Origin: Chelydra serpentina
Lineage: Eukaryota; Chordata; Testudines; Chelydridae
Length of the DNA stretch: 64,000 nt
NCBI GenBank assembly: GCA_037349315.1
Contig: JBAIAC010000222.1
Span: 558,001 to 622,000, forward strand
Direction of reading: 5' to 3'
The notes beneath the pieces are model-generated. The model was not told the origin of the DNA and ran no database searches. It saw nothing but the letters and a program-made list of their open reading frames with translations. Of this stretch, positions 21,266 through 31,075 are shown piece after piece; the first letter of the stretch is position 1; each line of letters begins with the position of its first letter. A program made the position numbers and the translations under genes.

Positions 21266-22519
21266 ATCTGGTCACCTCCAGGCAGCAGGAGCCCCCTGAC
21301 ATGGGGGTGAACCGCCCCCTCCCCCCAGGTGCTTTGGGGGTCCCTAGAGCCCAGCATGGAGCTTCTGTCCCTGCAGGGCCCCTGGGAGTCACAAAGGGGT
21401 GATATGAGGTTACTGACCTGTCTGTCCTGGGCTGGGGGACTGGAGCCCCCGGAACAGCCCTGTGGGGACTCAGCCCTGTGGGGGATTCACTGTGTGTGGA
21501 AAAGCCCGTCTAGGAATGGGGATTCCCAGCTGCGTTACAGCGGCGTGACGGAGAGGAAAGAGTTAATGCTTTAGGACAGTCTGGGGGCGCTGGATGGGAA
21601 GGAGGGTGCCCGGCTCTCAGGCTGCAGAACGGCCAACCCCAAACGTTCAAAACCCTGAGCCAGGCTCACCGAAAATCACGAGATGGGCTTTGAAATCATG
21701 AGATTGTGTAAAATTAATAGATTTGGGATCTTTTTATTTGCCTTCTGCTTGATGAGCCTTTAGGGCGCACGGGGGAGACATTTTGAATCTATTTCCAAGG
21801 TCACAAGGGCTAGAAACGTCCTGTGTCTTTAAGAGCGAAGGCTGAAATCATCACGTCTCCACCTGACTCCAGGAGCTGGGGCTTTAAGGAAAACAACAAT
21901 TCTCATCAGACTCAAGGCAAAATCAGGAGCGTTGGCAGCACCGAGTGGGACGGAGTCTTTATTCCCCGGGATCCCCTGGAGCCGGGTTCCCAGCCTTGTT
22001 CTTTCTGTGGCCCCCGCCCAACATGGTATAAAAACTCCACAGCCCACCCGTGCCACAACGACTGTCTAACGCCGGCCCTGCTGGCTGGTTTATTTTGGCA
22101 AACCCCCCCTGAAACCTGCTCGCTGCCCCCCCCCACACCACCGGGGGCTCTGGACCCCTCGCTGAGAACCACGGCCTGGGAGCTCTGTTTAGATGGGGGG
22201 AGCAAAGCTGCTGCCTTTCCCCATGGCTGAACTCAGGCCCTTAGCGTGGGATATTCCTGCCCTGCCAGCGACCCCAGGAAAGCTCACTGAGCCGCTGCCT
22301 GGCCTCAGGGACAGTCTCAGCCGGCAGGGCCCCAGGGGGCAAAGAAGCAGCTGGGTCAGGCTGGGAACCCTCATTCCCAGAGAAGTGCCCTGGCTCCCTG
22401 CTCAGCAGCTGAGAAGTCAATTCCCCCCACGCCCGATGAACCAGCCTGGAACTCAGTGCAGCGCTGGGGGTTTCTCCTTTCACTCCACTGAAGGCTGCTA
22501 TCAGATCTCCCAAAACCAG

Positions 22520-22601
22520 TGCTCCAGAGGAGGCTGGAACTCACAAACTCAACATCACTGCCCTGTAATTACTGTGTATTAACCCCTTGTGCCACTGGAG
22601 C
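22520..22601 (-). pseudogene. tRNA-Ile (TAT-type, intron-bearing) remnant
   Basis: Acceptor GCTCCAG/CTGGAGC and the A box TGGCACAAGGGGTTAAT identify the intron-containing Ile(TAT) family. The anticodon segment reads GTAATTACAG where the partner at 63,129 has GTACTTATAG, so TAT has become TAC. The B box is damaged (GAGTTCCAGCCTC). Likely inactive. Confidence 0.75.
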
Positions 22602-23271
22602 CCAGGCTGGGTAAACCACATTGACTAGATCTTGACCAACAATTCTGGACCTTGACACAAATCAATGGCTCCCCCTAAGAATGGGGTTGTGTGACCTTCC
22701 TTATGTCCTGGCGCCCTCTTGTGGCCATTTCCTTCCCGGTGAAAAGCTTTGGGATTTTGTGTACAAACTTTATTTCCCCGGGAGAGACCCAGCAGCGGGG
22801 GCTGCCTGCGTCTACCCAGCACCCACTAGATTAGAAGGTGACCGACAAACACCCTTCAGACGAGGCAGCCGTCAAAAAAATCATCTCCCCTCTTCCCTTG
22901 AGTGACAGCCTGAATCCTTCCTTGTCCGGGCAGAGCCCAAGGACTGGAATCAGCAGCAGCAACAAACCCTCAGTGCGTTGCAGGAACAACCCAAACTGTG
23001 CATTCAAAGGAGCTGTCTCCTTCTTTCGGGGGTCACGTTTGCCATTAGGGTCATTGATTTTCATTTCCCTTCTCTGAGGGCAGAGATGGGGTTGGAGCCA
23101 CCTCAGGCTGGGATGTGGAGCCCAGGTCCGCACCTGTCAGTCACTCTGGGGACCTGTCTCTGCTCACAGCTGACAGGCTGCCTCCGGCCTCTCCAGCCAG
23201 CTCCTGAGCGCTGTGGGGGTGAGTCATTTGTCAAGCATCAGTGGCACACAGGAGAGGTGTTTTCACCAGGT

Positions 23272-23343
23272 GCATTGGTGGTGTAGTGGTGAGCAGAGCT
23301 GCCCTCCAAGCAGTTGACCTGGGTTTGATTCCCAGCCAATGCA
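23272..23343 (+). tRNA. tRNA-Gly (TCC)
   Basis: A 72-nt cloverleaf with perfect acceptor GCATTGG/CCAATGC and discriminator A. Anticodon loop CCTCCAA gives TCC, but position 33 is C instead of the nearly universal T. The T loop TTTGATT has T at position 56. The TTTT run begins about 10 nt downstream. The inverted partner at 62,382 shares C33 but has T36. Structurally sound; decoding competence is uncertain. Confidence 0.75.
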
Positions 23344-23575
23344 GGGGTGTGAGGTTTTCCTGGCTGGGAATTGGTTTAATTTCAGGGATGTTGTATCAGT
23401 TTATCAATGGAATGAGAGAATTAATGTCCCAACTCCCAGCAGGTCACTAAACCCCCAGTGGGGGAAGAAAGGGGCGGGACTATGCAGTGAGCTGTTGGAC
23501 TCACCCTTGTATTACAATGTTTGGTTCATTTTTTTTAAATTTTCCTTTACTTCCCTCTCCCTGTTGGACTCAGAG

Positions 23576-24335
23576 CCTTTAAGGTCAGAAGGGACCAGCG
23601 TGATCATCTAGTCTAGGGTGACCAGACAGCAAGTGTGAAAAATCAGGATGGGGTGGGGGATACTAGGAGCCTATATAAGAAAAAGCCCCCAAAATCAGGA
23701 CTGTCCATATAAAGTCGGGACATCTGGTCACCCTAATCTAGCCCGACCTCGTGCTCCTTGCAGACCAAACGACTCCACCCCCTCCTGTAATAGATCCCTA
23801 ATCTCTGCTTGCATTACTGACGGCCTCAAATCATGGGTTAAAGATGTCAAGTTGTAGAGAATCCACCATAGACACTAGTTTAAACCTGCCAGTGACCCAT
23901 GCCCCATGCTGCACAGGAAGGTGAAAACACCTCAGGGTCTCTGCCAATCTAACCTTGGGGAAAACTCCTTCCCAACCCCAAATATGGTGATCAGTAAGAC
24001 TCTGAGCATGCGGACAAGAGGCACCGGGCAGAGACCAGGGAAAGAATTCTCTGCAGTAACTCGGAGCCCTCCCCACCTATTGTCCCACGTTCAGCCACTG
24101 GAGATATTTGCTGCTGGCAATCACAGATCGGCCACACGCCAGTGTAGACAGTCCCATCACACCACCCCCATCCAAAAATGTATCAAGCTCAGTCTTGGAG
24201 TCAGTGAGGTTTTTTGTCCCCCACTGCTCCCCTTGGGAGGCTGTTCCAGAACTTCACTCCTCTGGTGGTTAGAAACCTTCACCTAATTCAAGGTTAAATG
24301 TGTTGATGGCCAGTTTATATCTATTAGTTCATTAC
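23576..24335 (-). mobile_element. CR1-type LINE 3' region, inverted, with nested MITE
   Basis: Inverted CR1 tail (TTTAAGGTCAGAAGGGACC) split by the MITE at 23,614-23,735. It continues through AATATGGTGATCAGTAAGAC and a GTTCCAGAACTTCACTCC segment. Parallel to 16,190-16,690 but longer. Confidence 0.78.
23614..23735. mobile_element. hAT-type MITE nested in CR1
   Basis: Terminal inverted repeat TAGGGTGACCAG/CTGGTCACCCTA. The flanking 8-mers are ATCTAGTC and ATCTAGCC, a target duplication with one later change, matching the uninterrupted CR1 sequence at this point. Confidence 0.85.
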
Positions 24336-24479
24336 TAGTGGGGACATGTGATAGTGTGGGGGAGGGAGGGAGAAAGACTGGAGAACTGACAGTGGGAATC
24401 CACGGCCGATTTACCTTTGTCGCTTGCTAAACTCCCTCCCAACCTCGTGGGGTCCCAGAGCCCAGCAATGAGCCTGAGC

Positions 24480-24875
24480 CGAGATGTCTACACTGCAAAT
24501 TTACCACCCCACAGCCCAAGCCCTGGGAGCCTGAGCTGGCACGGGGCTACCCTGGGTGTTCATTGCAGTGTGGACATAGCCTAGCGTTATGTCTACACTG
24601 CCATTAACACACCCAAGTCACTGTTCTCAAACCCTGGGTCAGCTGATCCAGGCTTGTGGGGCTTGTGCTGCAGGGCTATAAAATTACAGTGTAGACGCTT
24701 GGGCTTGAGTCCAGCCTCTGAGATCCCACGAGGGGTGAGGGTCTCCGAGGCCAGGCTCCAGCCTGAGCCAAATGTCCCCACTGCAGTTTTTAGCCCCACA
24801 ACCTGAGACCGAGACGTCCAAGTCAGACGATCCAGGCCAGCCGGGCCGTTATCACAGTATAGATGCACTGAGGGA
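24480..24875. mobile_element. Two adjacent short repeats with TGTCTACACTGC ends
   Basis: Both pieces begin with TGTCTACACTGC and end near its complement (GCAGTGTGGACATA at about 24,568; CAGTATAGATGCA at 24,857). The interiors share CCCAAGCC/GGCTTGAGTC-like stretches. They look like a non-autonomous DNA repeat family common in turtles; the family name is not assigned. Confidence 0.55.
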
Positions 24876-24939
24876 CGTGTTTGCTAGGTTTTTATGCATT
24901 TGCACTGGAAAACGTTGAGTGTTTTCATTCATTTCAGGC

Positions 24940-25042
24940 TAGGGTGACCATATGTCCCGATCTTGGGGTCTTTATCTTATATCGGCTCCTATTACCCCCC
25001 ACCCCCGTTCCAACTTTTCACATTTGCTGTCTGGTCACCCTA
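24940..25042. mobile_element. hAT-type MITE with perfect 8-bp target duplication
   Basis: TAGGGTGACCA at one end, CTGGTCACCCTA at the other, flanked on both sides by TTTCAGGC. Confidence 0.88.
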
Positions 25043-25125
25043 TTTCAGGCATCCCCATTCGGTTGAACTCCTGAACGTAATGGAAATGGATATGCAACAT
25101 TTTTGTTAAAGGATGGGGTTTTTAA

Positions 25126-25197
25126 GGGGGCACTTGGAATTGAACCAAGGACCTTTAGATTTTCAGTCTAACGCTCTCCCAACTGAGCTACTTCAGC
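25126..25197 (-). pseudogene. tRNA-Phe (GAA) pseudogene with ruined acceptor
   Basis: D arm, anticodon arm (TTAGACTGAAAATCTAA) and B box (GGTTCAATTCC) are good. The 5' acceptor GCTGAAG faces TGCCCCC, leaving at most three pairs. Part of a local inverted repeat with the Phe gene at 26,780. Confidence 0.78.
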
Positions 25198-25385
25198 CTC
25201 TACAGGACACCTTTCTGGCCAGTTGCTTCTCTGTCCGGGATGTTTTTGTCAGCCACGGCACACAAAAAGGACGTCATTGCGAGCGGCCCATGGAGGGAAG
25301 ATGAATTTTTTTTCCTGCCTTGCTCAGCTTGACTTGCTTCCTCACCCCATTCCTGCCTTAACTCCTGGGTTACCTGGTGGCTGCA
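25126..25385 (-). repeat. Local inverted repeat, left arm (Phe)
   Basis: Matches 26,600-26,851 inverted, including GAGCGGCCCATGGAGGG and TTGACTTGCTTCCTCACC. The two Phe-like genes point away from each other across a 1.2-kb spacer. Confidence 0.8.
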
Positions 25386-25787
25386 GGCGACTGGGGCCCA
25401 GCGCCACGGGGAGGAATTTGGGCAGCTAGACCCCGGCAGCAAGAGTCCTGCCGCCACTTGCCGCCCCACCCTGTTGTCCCGGCTTCACCTACTGGCCGTT
25501 TCTTACATCAGAGACACTGTCCCAAAGCAGGACTAATGCTGAGACCTGGTGATCAGTGATCTCAGATCTGTTGGGCTGCAGCAAGACTCCAAATTGAGTC
25601 TCAATCAGCTCGGCTGTTACACGGCGAAGATCAAAAGGGTCAAATGGTGCCTGGGCCCCTTAAGAAGAGCCCAGCCCATCAAGTACCAGCACTTGGCTCT
25701 CCCCTCTCTCAACTCCACTTAGCATTGTTTGGAGTCAATCCTTGCCTCTGTCAGCCTGAGGGACGGGGAGACTAGCCTTGAACCAGG

Positions 25788-25867
25788 GCTCCAGTGGCGC
25801 AATGGGTTAGTGCACAGTGCTGAGCGGAGACATGCTGAGGTTGTGAGTTCAAGCCTCACCTGGAGCA
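25788..25867 (+). pseudogene. tRNA-Ile (TAT-type) lacking its anticodon
   Basis: Acceptor GCTCCAG/CTGGAGC, A box TGGCGCAATGGGTTAGTGC and B box GAGTTCAAGCC are all good. In the middle, CACAGTGCTGAGCGGAG joins sequences that in the sister copy (63,129) are separated by the anticodon and part of the intron. CAGT occurs on both sides of the missing segment, so a repeat-mediated deletion is the simple explanation. No Ile anticodon remains. Confidence 0.78.
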
Positions 25868-26599
25868 CTGGTTTTCATTAACCCAATCGCTTTGCCCCTT
25901 ATTTGGCCCCATGGACCCTAGAATTCCATCCCAGGGCACACTGAGGGGGGAGGAATCAAAAATGCCCCTTCACTTATCACCTCCTCTGCAGAGTGCAGGT
26001 CAGACACCACAAATCTACAATCCTTCCTCCCTCACCGGCCCCTATGCCAGGATCTCTCAAGCAGAGCCCAGAGCGCTGCCCATCCTTTGAACCCCCCAAC
26101 ACCCTCTCAATCTTTGCTCCCCAACCCTCCTTTCTACATGTGAAAATCCCCATTGGGGAGGGAGAGGAGCAGGGAGCCAGCCGTCTCTGTGGCAGAATTA
26201 TCTAAGGCAGCGCGCTGAGTGGGTGGGGGCTGAGCTACACCCCTTCGGAGCTTTTCAGGGATGAGATTTTGATGAATTGTAACACAAAGAAAATCTCTCC
26301 TGTGCGGGCCTGTTTGTCACCTTTTGCCCTTGTGCCCCCTCAGCCTCTGTTCTTCTGGATAGGGGAGGTGCAGAGACAAGCCCCAGGCTTTCTGTCACAA
26401 AGTCTAAACCCACCTCTGAAATATTGCCCCTGGGAGAGTATGGCTCCCAATTCTCCCATAGAGGGATTGCAAGAGCGGCTACCCAGTTGGGCCTGGGTGT
26501 GTCAGAGATCCAGGCTATAGGGGGCAGGTGATCCAGGGCCTATAACATCCCTGCCTGAGGGGAGGTCAATGCATGTGGTGGTCTGTGAGCACCACAGGT

Positions 26600-26851
26600 T
26601 TTTACCCTGTCCAGGTAACCCAGGAACTAAGGCAGGAATGGGGTGAGGAAGCAAGTCAAGCTGAGCAAGGCAGGAAAAAAAATTCATCTTCCCTCCATGG
26701 GCCACTCGCAATGACGTCCTTTTTGTGTGCCATGGCTGACAAACACATCCCGGACAGAGAAGCATCAGGTCAAAAACGTGCAGAAGTAGTTAGTGGGGAA
26801 AGTGTTAGATTGAAGATCTAGAGGTCCCAGGTTCAATCCCAGGCTTTGGCA
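26600..26851 (+). repeat. Local inverted repeat, right arm (Phe)
   Basis: Mirror of 25,126-25,385. The tRNA ends of both arms lie at the outside. Confidence 0.8.
26780..26851 (+). tRNA. tRNA-Phe (GAA), possibly inactive
   Basis: 72 nt. Acceptor GCAGAAG/CTTTGGC has one mismatch and one G-T. Anticodon arm TTAGATTGAAGATCTAG gives GAA. The B box GGTTCAATCCC is intact. The D arm is altered (GTTAGTGGGGAAAGT) and pairs weakly, so the A box may be impaired. T4 lies about 30 nt downstream. Best of the Phe copies in the window, but far from the conserved vertebrate body. Confidence 0.55.
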
Positions 26852-27179
26852 TGTGCTTTGTGTTCACGTGTGGGCTGTTTTCTTGAAGCGCAGGGGTACT
26901 TTTACCCACCACGAGTCCCTCCTGTCAGGCTCCCCAGCAGAAAAAGACAGTGGGGGCTTGTCCCCACCTGGGCTTTCCTTCTTCTCTTGCTCTTTCTCAG
27001 CAAGGGGAAGGAAAAGAAGGTCTCCTTCAAGCTGGAGTCACAAGGGCAAGAGAAGGTTGACTTCCTGAGCGCTGGTTCCAGACCTTTGCTCTACCAGCTG
27101 AACCCATGAAGAGCTGCCACCACTTTCCCCACCCCCTAGGAGAGGTAAGTCACCTGGTGTCGCTGTTGCTCTCTGAGAG

Positions 27180-27372
27180 AGATGCTGCCTTACCCACCTG
27201 GAGATATGCCTCTCTCATAGAGCTGGAAGGACTTTGAGCCCTGATTTCACTGGCAGGACCAAGTACTGCCCCCTGACAGATTTTTGCCCCAAATGGCCCC
27301 CTTAAGCACTGAACTCACAACGCTGAGTTTAGCAGGCCAATGCTCAAACCACTGAGATATCCCTCCCTCCTG
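27180..27372 (-). mobile_element. Tortoise-type tRNA-derived SINE
   Basis: Read on the minus strand it starts with GGGAGGGATATCTCAGTGGT and GAGCATTGGCCTGCTAAA, then GTTGTGAGTTCA (B box), GGGGGCCATTTGGGGCAAAA and a tail. Same family as 51,813-51,990. Confidence 0.85.
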
Positions 27373-27696
27373 ACTGATAGTATAAATCATGGCCCCTGAA
27401 TCTTGGGGGCGTGGGAGCCCGGGGGCCCCTCAGCACCATCTACTGTGTGGGGTGGTGGAAAGCCCCAAAGCGCCCATTGTACCCCTGGGGAGGGGGAAGC
27501 CCCAGGGGCCCGCTGCCACTCTGGACACTGCAGGGGAAGCCCCGGGGGGCCTGTGGGGCTGGGCTCTGCTGGGTGTTTATTCCTTCCTGTCATCGCTGTG
27601 GCAGGGTTAACCAGAGAGAATTTGCTCCTCTTTTCTATGTGGAACAAATAAAGGCGGCTGAATTATTTCCAGGGCTGTAAGTAATAAAATGGAAAC

Positions 27697-27768
27697 TAGC
27701 AGAGGATGGTTTCAATCCATCGACCTCTGGGTTATGGGCCCAGCACGCTTCCGCTGCGCCACTCTGCT
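27697..27768 (-). tRNA. Initiator tRNA-Met (CAT)
   Basis: 72 nt, matching the canonical vertebrate initiator through acceptor, D arm and anticodon arm (GGGCCCATAACCC). The T loop is ATTGAAA, so C56 has become T in the B box. T4 follows about 10 nt downstream. Its 3' flank (to about 27,640) recurs at 28,556 and 47,734. Confidence 0.82.
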
Positions 27769-27855
27769 GTGTGTGGAATGTGCCTACAGCATCTATTCAC
27801 AGGGCAGCTGAGTTTGGCCAAGTAGGTTTTACTCCTGAAGGGATTCTGCCCAAAC

Positions 27856-27892
27856 AATAAAATAAAATAAAATAAAATAAAATAAAAATCTG
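27856..27892 (+). repeat. AAAAT microsatellite
   Basis: About seven AAAAT units. The inverted counterpart (ATTTT)n is at 48,408-48,442. Confidence 0.9.
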
Positions 27893-27936
27893 TGCACAAT
27901 ATTTTTATTTGTCAATAAATAAATGTGGAGCCAGCA

Positions 27937-28050
27937 TAGGGTGACCAGATGTGCCGATTTTATAGGGACAGTCCCAATTTTGGGGTCTTTTTTGTATATA
28001 GGCTCCTCTTAACTCCCACCCCCTGTCCCCCCGCCCCCGCCCCGCAGATT
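27937..28050. mobile_element. hAT-type MITE, one end only
   Basis: Begins TAGGGTGACCAGATG and proceeds to the C-rich middle, then loses similarity before the second terminus. The same truncated copy is at 48,245-48,355, inverted. Confidence 0.7.
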
Positions 28051-28263
28051 TATTTGTTCCCCTGCAAAAAAATGACTTTCTTATGGGGAAGCAAAGGGAA
28101 GCCACAAGCGTGGTCATGTGTCCCTCCCCAGCAGCGCGGGCATGTCATTGCAGAAAGGTGAAGCCTCACCACTGGGTCTGTGTCCTGGGGGAGGGGGCTG
28201 CAGAGTGATCTCCCATCTCTGTGCATCTGGTAGCCTGTGCTCCCCACTGCCATGCTGGAGGCT

Positions 28264-28388
28264 TAGGGTGACCAGACAGCACGTGAGAAAAATTGGGACA
28301 GGGGGTGGGGGTTAAGAGTAGCTTATATAAAAAAAAAGACCCAAAAATCGGGACTGTCCCTATAAAATCAGGACATCTGGTCACCCTA
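28264..28388. mobile_element. hAT-type MITE with perfect 8-bp target duplication
   Basis: Both termini are present, flanked by TGGAGGCT on each side. The orthologous copy in the right arm is 47,898-48,022 with the same duplication in complement. Confidence 0.9.
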
Positions 28389-28484
28389 TGGAGGCTCCAC
28401 ATTTATTTATTGACAAATAAATTTTGCATTATTTTAAAATATTACACACAGATACACAAACACCCCCCACCCACACACACTCAG

Positions 28485-28555
28485 AGCAGAGTGGCGCAGC
28501 GGAAGCGTGCTGGGCCATAACCCAGAGGTCGATGGATCGAAACCATCCTCTGCTA
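28485..28555 (+). pseudogene. Initiator tRNA-Met with 6-nt anticodon loop
   Basis: Identical in layout to the other initiator copies with a good ATCGAAA T loop, but the anticodon stem-loop reads CTGGGCCATAACCCAG. One C is missing, so the loop has six residues. CAT is present but displaced. No T4 run lies close downstream. Transcription may occur; initiator function is unlikely. Confidence 0.78.
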
Positions 28556-28819
28556 GCTTCTGTTGTATTACTTACAGCCCTGGAAATGATTCAGCCGCCT
28601 TTATTTGTTCTGCATAGAAAAGAGGAGCAAAATCTCTCTGTTTACACTTCCACAGCGATGACAGGAAGAAATAAACACCCAGCAGAGCCCGGCCCCCCAG
28701 GGCTTCCCCTGCAGTGGCCAGAGTGGCAGCGGGCCCCTGGGGCTTCCCCCTCCCCAGTGGTACAATGGGCCCTTTGGAGCTCTCCACCACCCCACACAGC
28801 AGATGGTGCAGAGGGACCC

Positions 28820-30290
28820 CAGTGACACTGGGTGGCCATGTGGGGTAATGAACAAAGCGTCTCTCTCAGAGAGCAACAGTGACACCGGGAGGCCACGTGG
28901 GGTAATGCACACAGCGTCTCTCTCAGAGAGCAACAGTGACACTGGATGGCCATGTGGGGTAACGCACACAGCGTCTCTCTCAGAGAGCAACAGTGACACT
29001 GGGTGGCTACGTGGGGTAACGCACACAGCATCTCTCTCAGAGAGCGACAGTGACACCGGGTGGCTACGTGGGGTAACGCACACAGCGTCTCTCTCAGAGA
29101 GCAACAGTGACACCGGGTGGCTACGTGGGGTAACGCACACAGCATCTCTCTCAGAGAGCGACAGTGACACCGGGTGGCCACGTGGGGTAACGCACACAGC
29201 ATCTCTCTCAGAGAGCAACAGCGACACCGGGTGGCCACGTGGGGTAACGCACACAGTGTCTCTCTCAGAGAGCAACAGTGACACCAGGTGGCCACGTGGG
29301 GTAATGCACACAGCGTCTCTCTCAGAGAGCAACAGTGACACCGGGAGGCCACGTGCGGTAATGCACACAGCGTCTGTCTCAGAGAGCAACAGTGACACAG
29401 GGTGGTCACGTGGGGTAACGCACACAGCATCTCTCTCAGAGAGCAACAGTGACACCGAGTGGCCACGTGGGGTAATGCACACAGCGTCTCTCTCAGAGAG
29501 CAACAGTGACACTGGGTGGCCACGTGGGGTAATGCACACAGCATCTCTCTCAGAGAGCAACAGTGACACTGGGTGGCCACGTGGGGTAATGCACACAGCG
29601 TCTCTCTCAGAGAGCAACAGTGACACCGGGTGGCCACGTGGGGTAATGCACACAGCGTCTCTCTCAGAGAGCAACAGTGACACCGGGTGGCCACGTGGGG
29701 TAATGTACACAGCATCTCTCAGAGAGCAACAGTGACACCGGGTGGCCACGTGGGGTAACGCACACAGCGTCTCTCTCAGAGAGCAACAGTGACACCGGGA
29801 GGCCACGTGCGGTAATGCACACAGCGTCTGTCTCAGAGAGCAACAGTGACACAGGGTGGTCACGTGGGGTAACGCACACAGCATCTCTCTCAGAGAGCAA
29901 CAGTGACACCGAGTGGCCACGTGGGGTAATGCACACAGCGTCTCTCTCAGAGAGCAACAGTGACACTGGGTGGCCACGTGGGGTAATGCACACAGCATCT
30001 CTCTCAGAGAGCAACAGTGACACTGGGTGGCCACGTGGGGTAATGCACACAGCGTCTCTCTCAGAGAGCAACAGTGACACCGGGTGGCCACGTGGGGTAA
30101 TGCACACAGCGTCTCTCTCAGAGAGCAACAGTGACACCGGGTGGCCACGTGGGGTAATGCACACAGCATCTCTCTCAGAGAGCAAGAGTGAGACCGGGTG
30201 GCCACGTGGGGTAATGCACACAGCATCTCTCAGAGAGCAACAGTGACACCAGGTGGCCACATGGGGTAAAGCACACAGCATCTCTCTCAG
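28820..30290 (+). repeat. 57-bp minisatellite, about 26 units, each with a CACGTG-type core
   Basis: The unit is 57 bp, for example AACAGTGACACCGGGTGGCC followed by ACGTGGGGTAATGCACACAG and CGTCTCTCTCAGAGAGC. Most units keep GGCCACGTGGGG, hence an E-box palindrome every 57 bp. A block of eight units is itself duplicated with a 454-bp period (marker ACGTGCGGTA at 29,351 and 29,805); one unit in it has lost 2 bp. Nineteen codons per unit keep all frames open on both strands (up to 541 codons), which is not evidence of a gene. Smaller arrays are at 39,995-40,612 and 47,291-47,468. Confidence 0.93.
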
Positions 30291-30294
30291 ATGA

Positions 30295-30555
30295 GGGGGA
30301 ATCGCTGGCTGAGGATGGCTCCATGGAAGAGCTGAGCTTTGCATTTCGTTCCGGCCTGTGGTCTCCTCTGTCATGTGGCTCCAGGGGGAGCTCAGCCTCC
30401 TGTACGGAAAAGCCTCCCTGTCTGGGTGAGCTGGTGGGACGCGGCTGTCAGGAAAAATTGTGGTGGCAGGAGAAGGGACGATCTCCTTGGTGGAGACAGT
30501 TTGGACAGCGGCTGGAGCCTGGCCCTGGGCTCTGTGAGAGGAGCTGCAGCAGATG
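30295..30555 (+). repeat. Segment duplicated at 43,405-43,690
   Basis: Shares GAATCGCTGGCTGAGGATGG and GAAGGGACGATCTCC with the 43-kb copy in direct orientation. It starts exactly where the 57-bp array ends. Confidence 0.8.
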
Positions 30556-30558
30556 GGT

Positions 30559-30762
30559 GGGGTGACCAGATGTCCCACTTGTATAGGGACAGTCCCAATT
30601 TTAGGGTCTTTTTTTATATAGGCTCCTGTTACCCCCATCCCTGTCTCGATATACCACCCTTGCTGTCTGGTCACCCTAGGTGGGGGGTAATTGGTGCCTA
30701 TATAAGACAAAGCCCCAAATAGCGGAAGCGGCCCTATAAAATCAGGACATCTGGTCACCCTC
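30559..30762. mobile_element. Composite of two hAT-type MITE pieces
   Basis: A full-length element (30,559-30,678) is followed by a second, truncated, inverted piece ending GGTCACCCTC at 30,762. The same composite is at 44,352-44,562. Confidence 0.8.
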
Positions 30763-30924
30763 GCTGGGGAGCGTCTCTCCCCCGGGCTGGCAGCGATCCA
30801 CCTCATCCGGGGGGAGCTGCGCAGGGCAGGATGAGCTGCTGTGGCTCCGTGGGTGCCCATCCCTGAGATCAGATGCTGGGCTAACTTCCCCATGGTCCGT
30901 GGGGCTGGCCGTGGATTCTCCATC

Positions 30925-31075
30925 TCTTGGTGTCATTTAATGAAGACTAGATGCCTTTCTGGAATGTGTTTGCCCAACAAGTAGCTCTTGTGGTACACAG
31001 GAGGCCTGTGAGATGCAGGGGGTCAGATTAGATGTTCTAATGGTCTCTTCTGACCATAAAGTCTACTAATTTCTG
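30925..31075 (+). mobile_element. CR1-type 3' end, truncated
   Basis: Runs from GGATTCTCCATCTCTTGGTG to a GGTCTCTTCTGACCATAAAG tail. It is the same 3' end as in 46,300-46,465 and belongs to a segment shared with 46.3-46.8 and 53.6-53.8 kb. Confidence 0.75.

Larger units (their letters stand above)
19247..21285 (+). repeat. Duplication block B, left arm (Phe remnant, Val, iMet, 46-bp minisatellite)
   Basis: Inverted match to 49,215-51,699. The gene order and orientation mirror each other: Phe remnant, a GC-rich segment, Val, iMet, then the G-rich minisatellite. The overlapping open frames of up to 299 codons here are GC-rich artefacts; their counterparts in the right arm are shifted by indels. 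Confidence 0.85.
21720..23600 (+). repeat. Duplication block C, left arm (Ile remnant and Gly)
   Basis: Inverted match to 62,130-64,000. The last bases of the window (ending AAAAGATCC) correspond to the GGATCTTTTTATTTGCC run at 21,727, so the right copy continues beyond the window. Both copies keep Ile-like and Gly-like tRNA genes in mirrored order. Confidence 0.88.
27780..28805 (+). repeat. Duplication block E, left arm (iMet region)
   Basis: Inverted match to 47,465-48,512, including the AATAA/AAAAT microsatellite (27,856-27,890), two MITEs, a defective iMet and the border of the 57-bp minisatellite. It also contains an internal inverted copy of 27,640-27,768 at 28,487-28,620. Confidence 0.85.

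Noticed and set aside
28601..30923. Open frames of 541, 419, 357 and 310 codons
   Set aside because: They run through the 57-bp minisatellite (19 codons per unit) on both strands; the translation is a 19-residue repeat without a domain.
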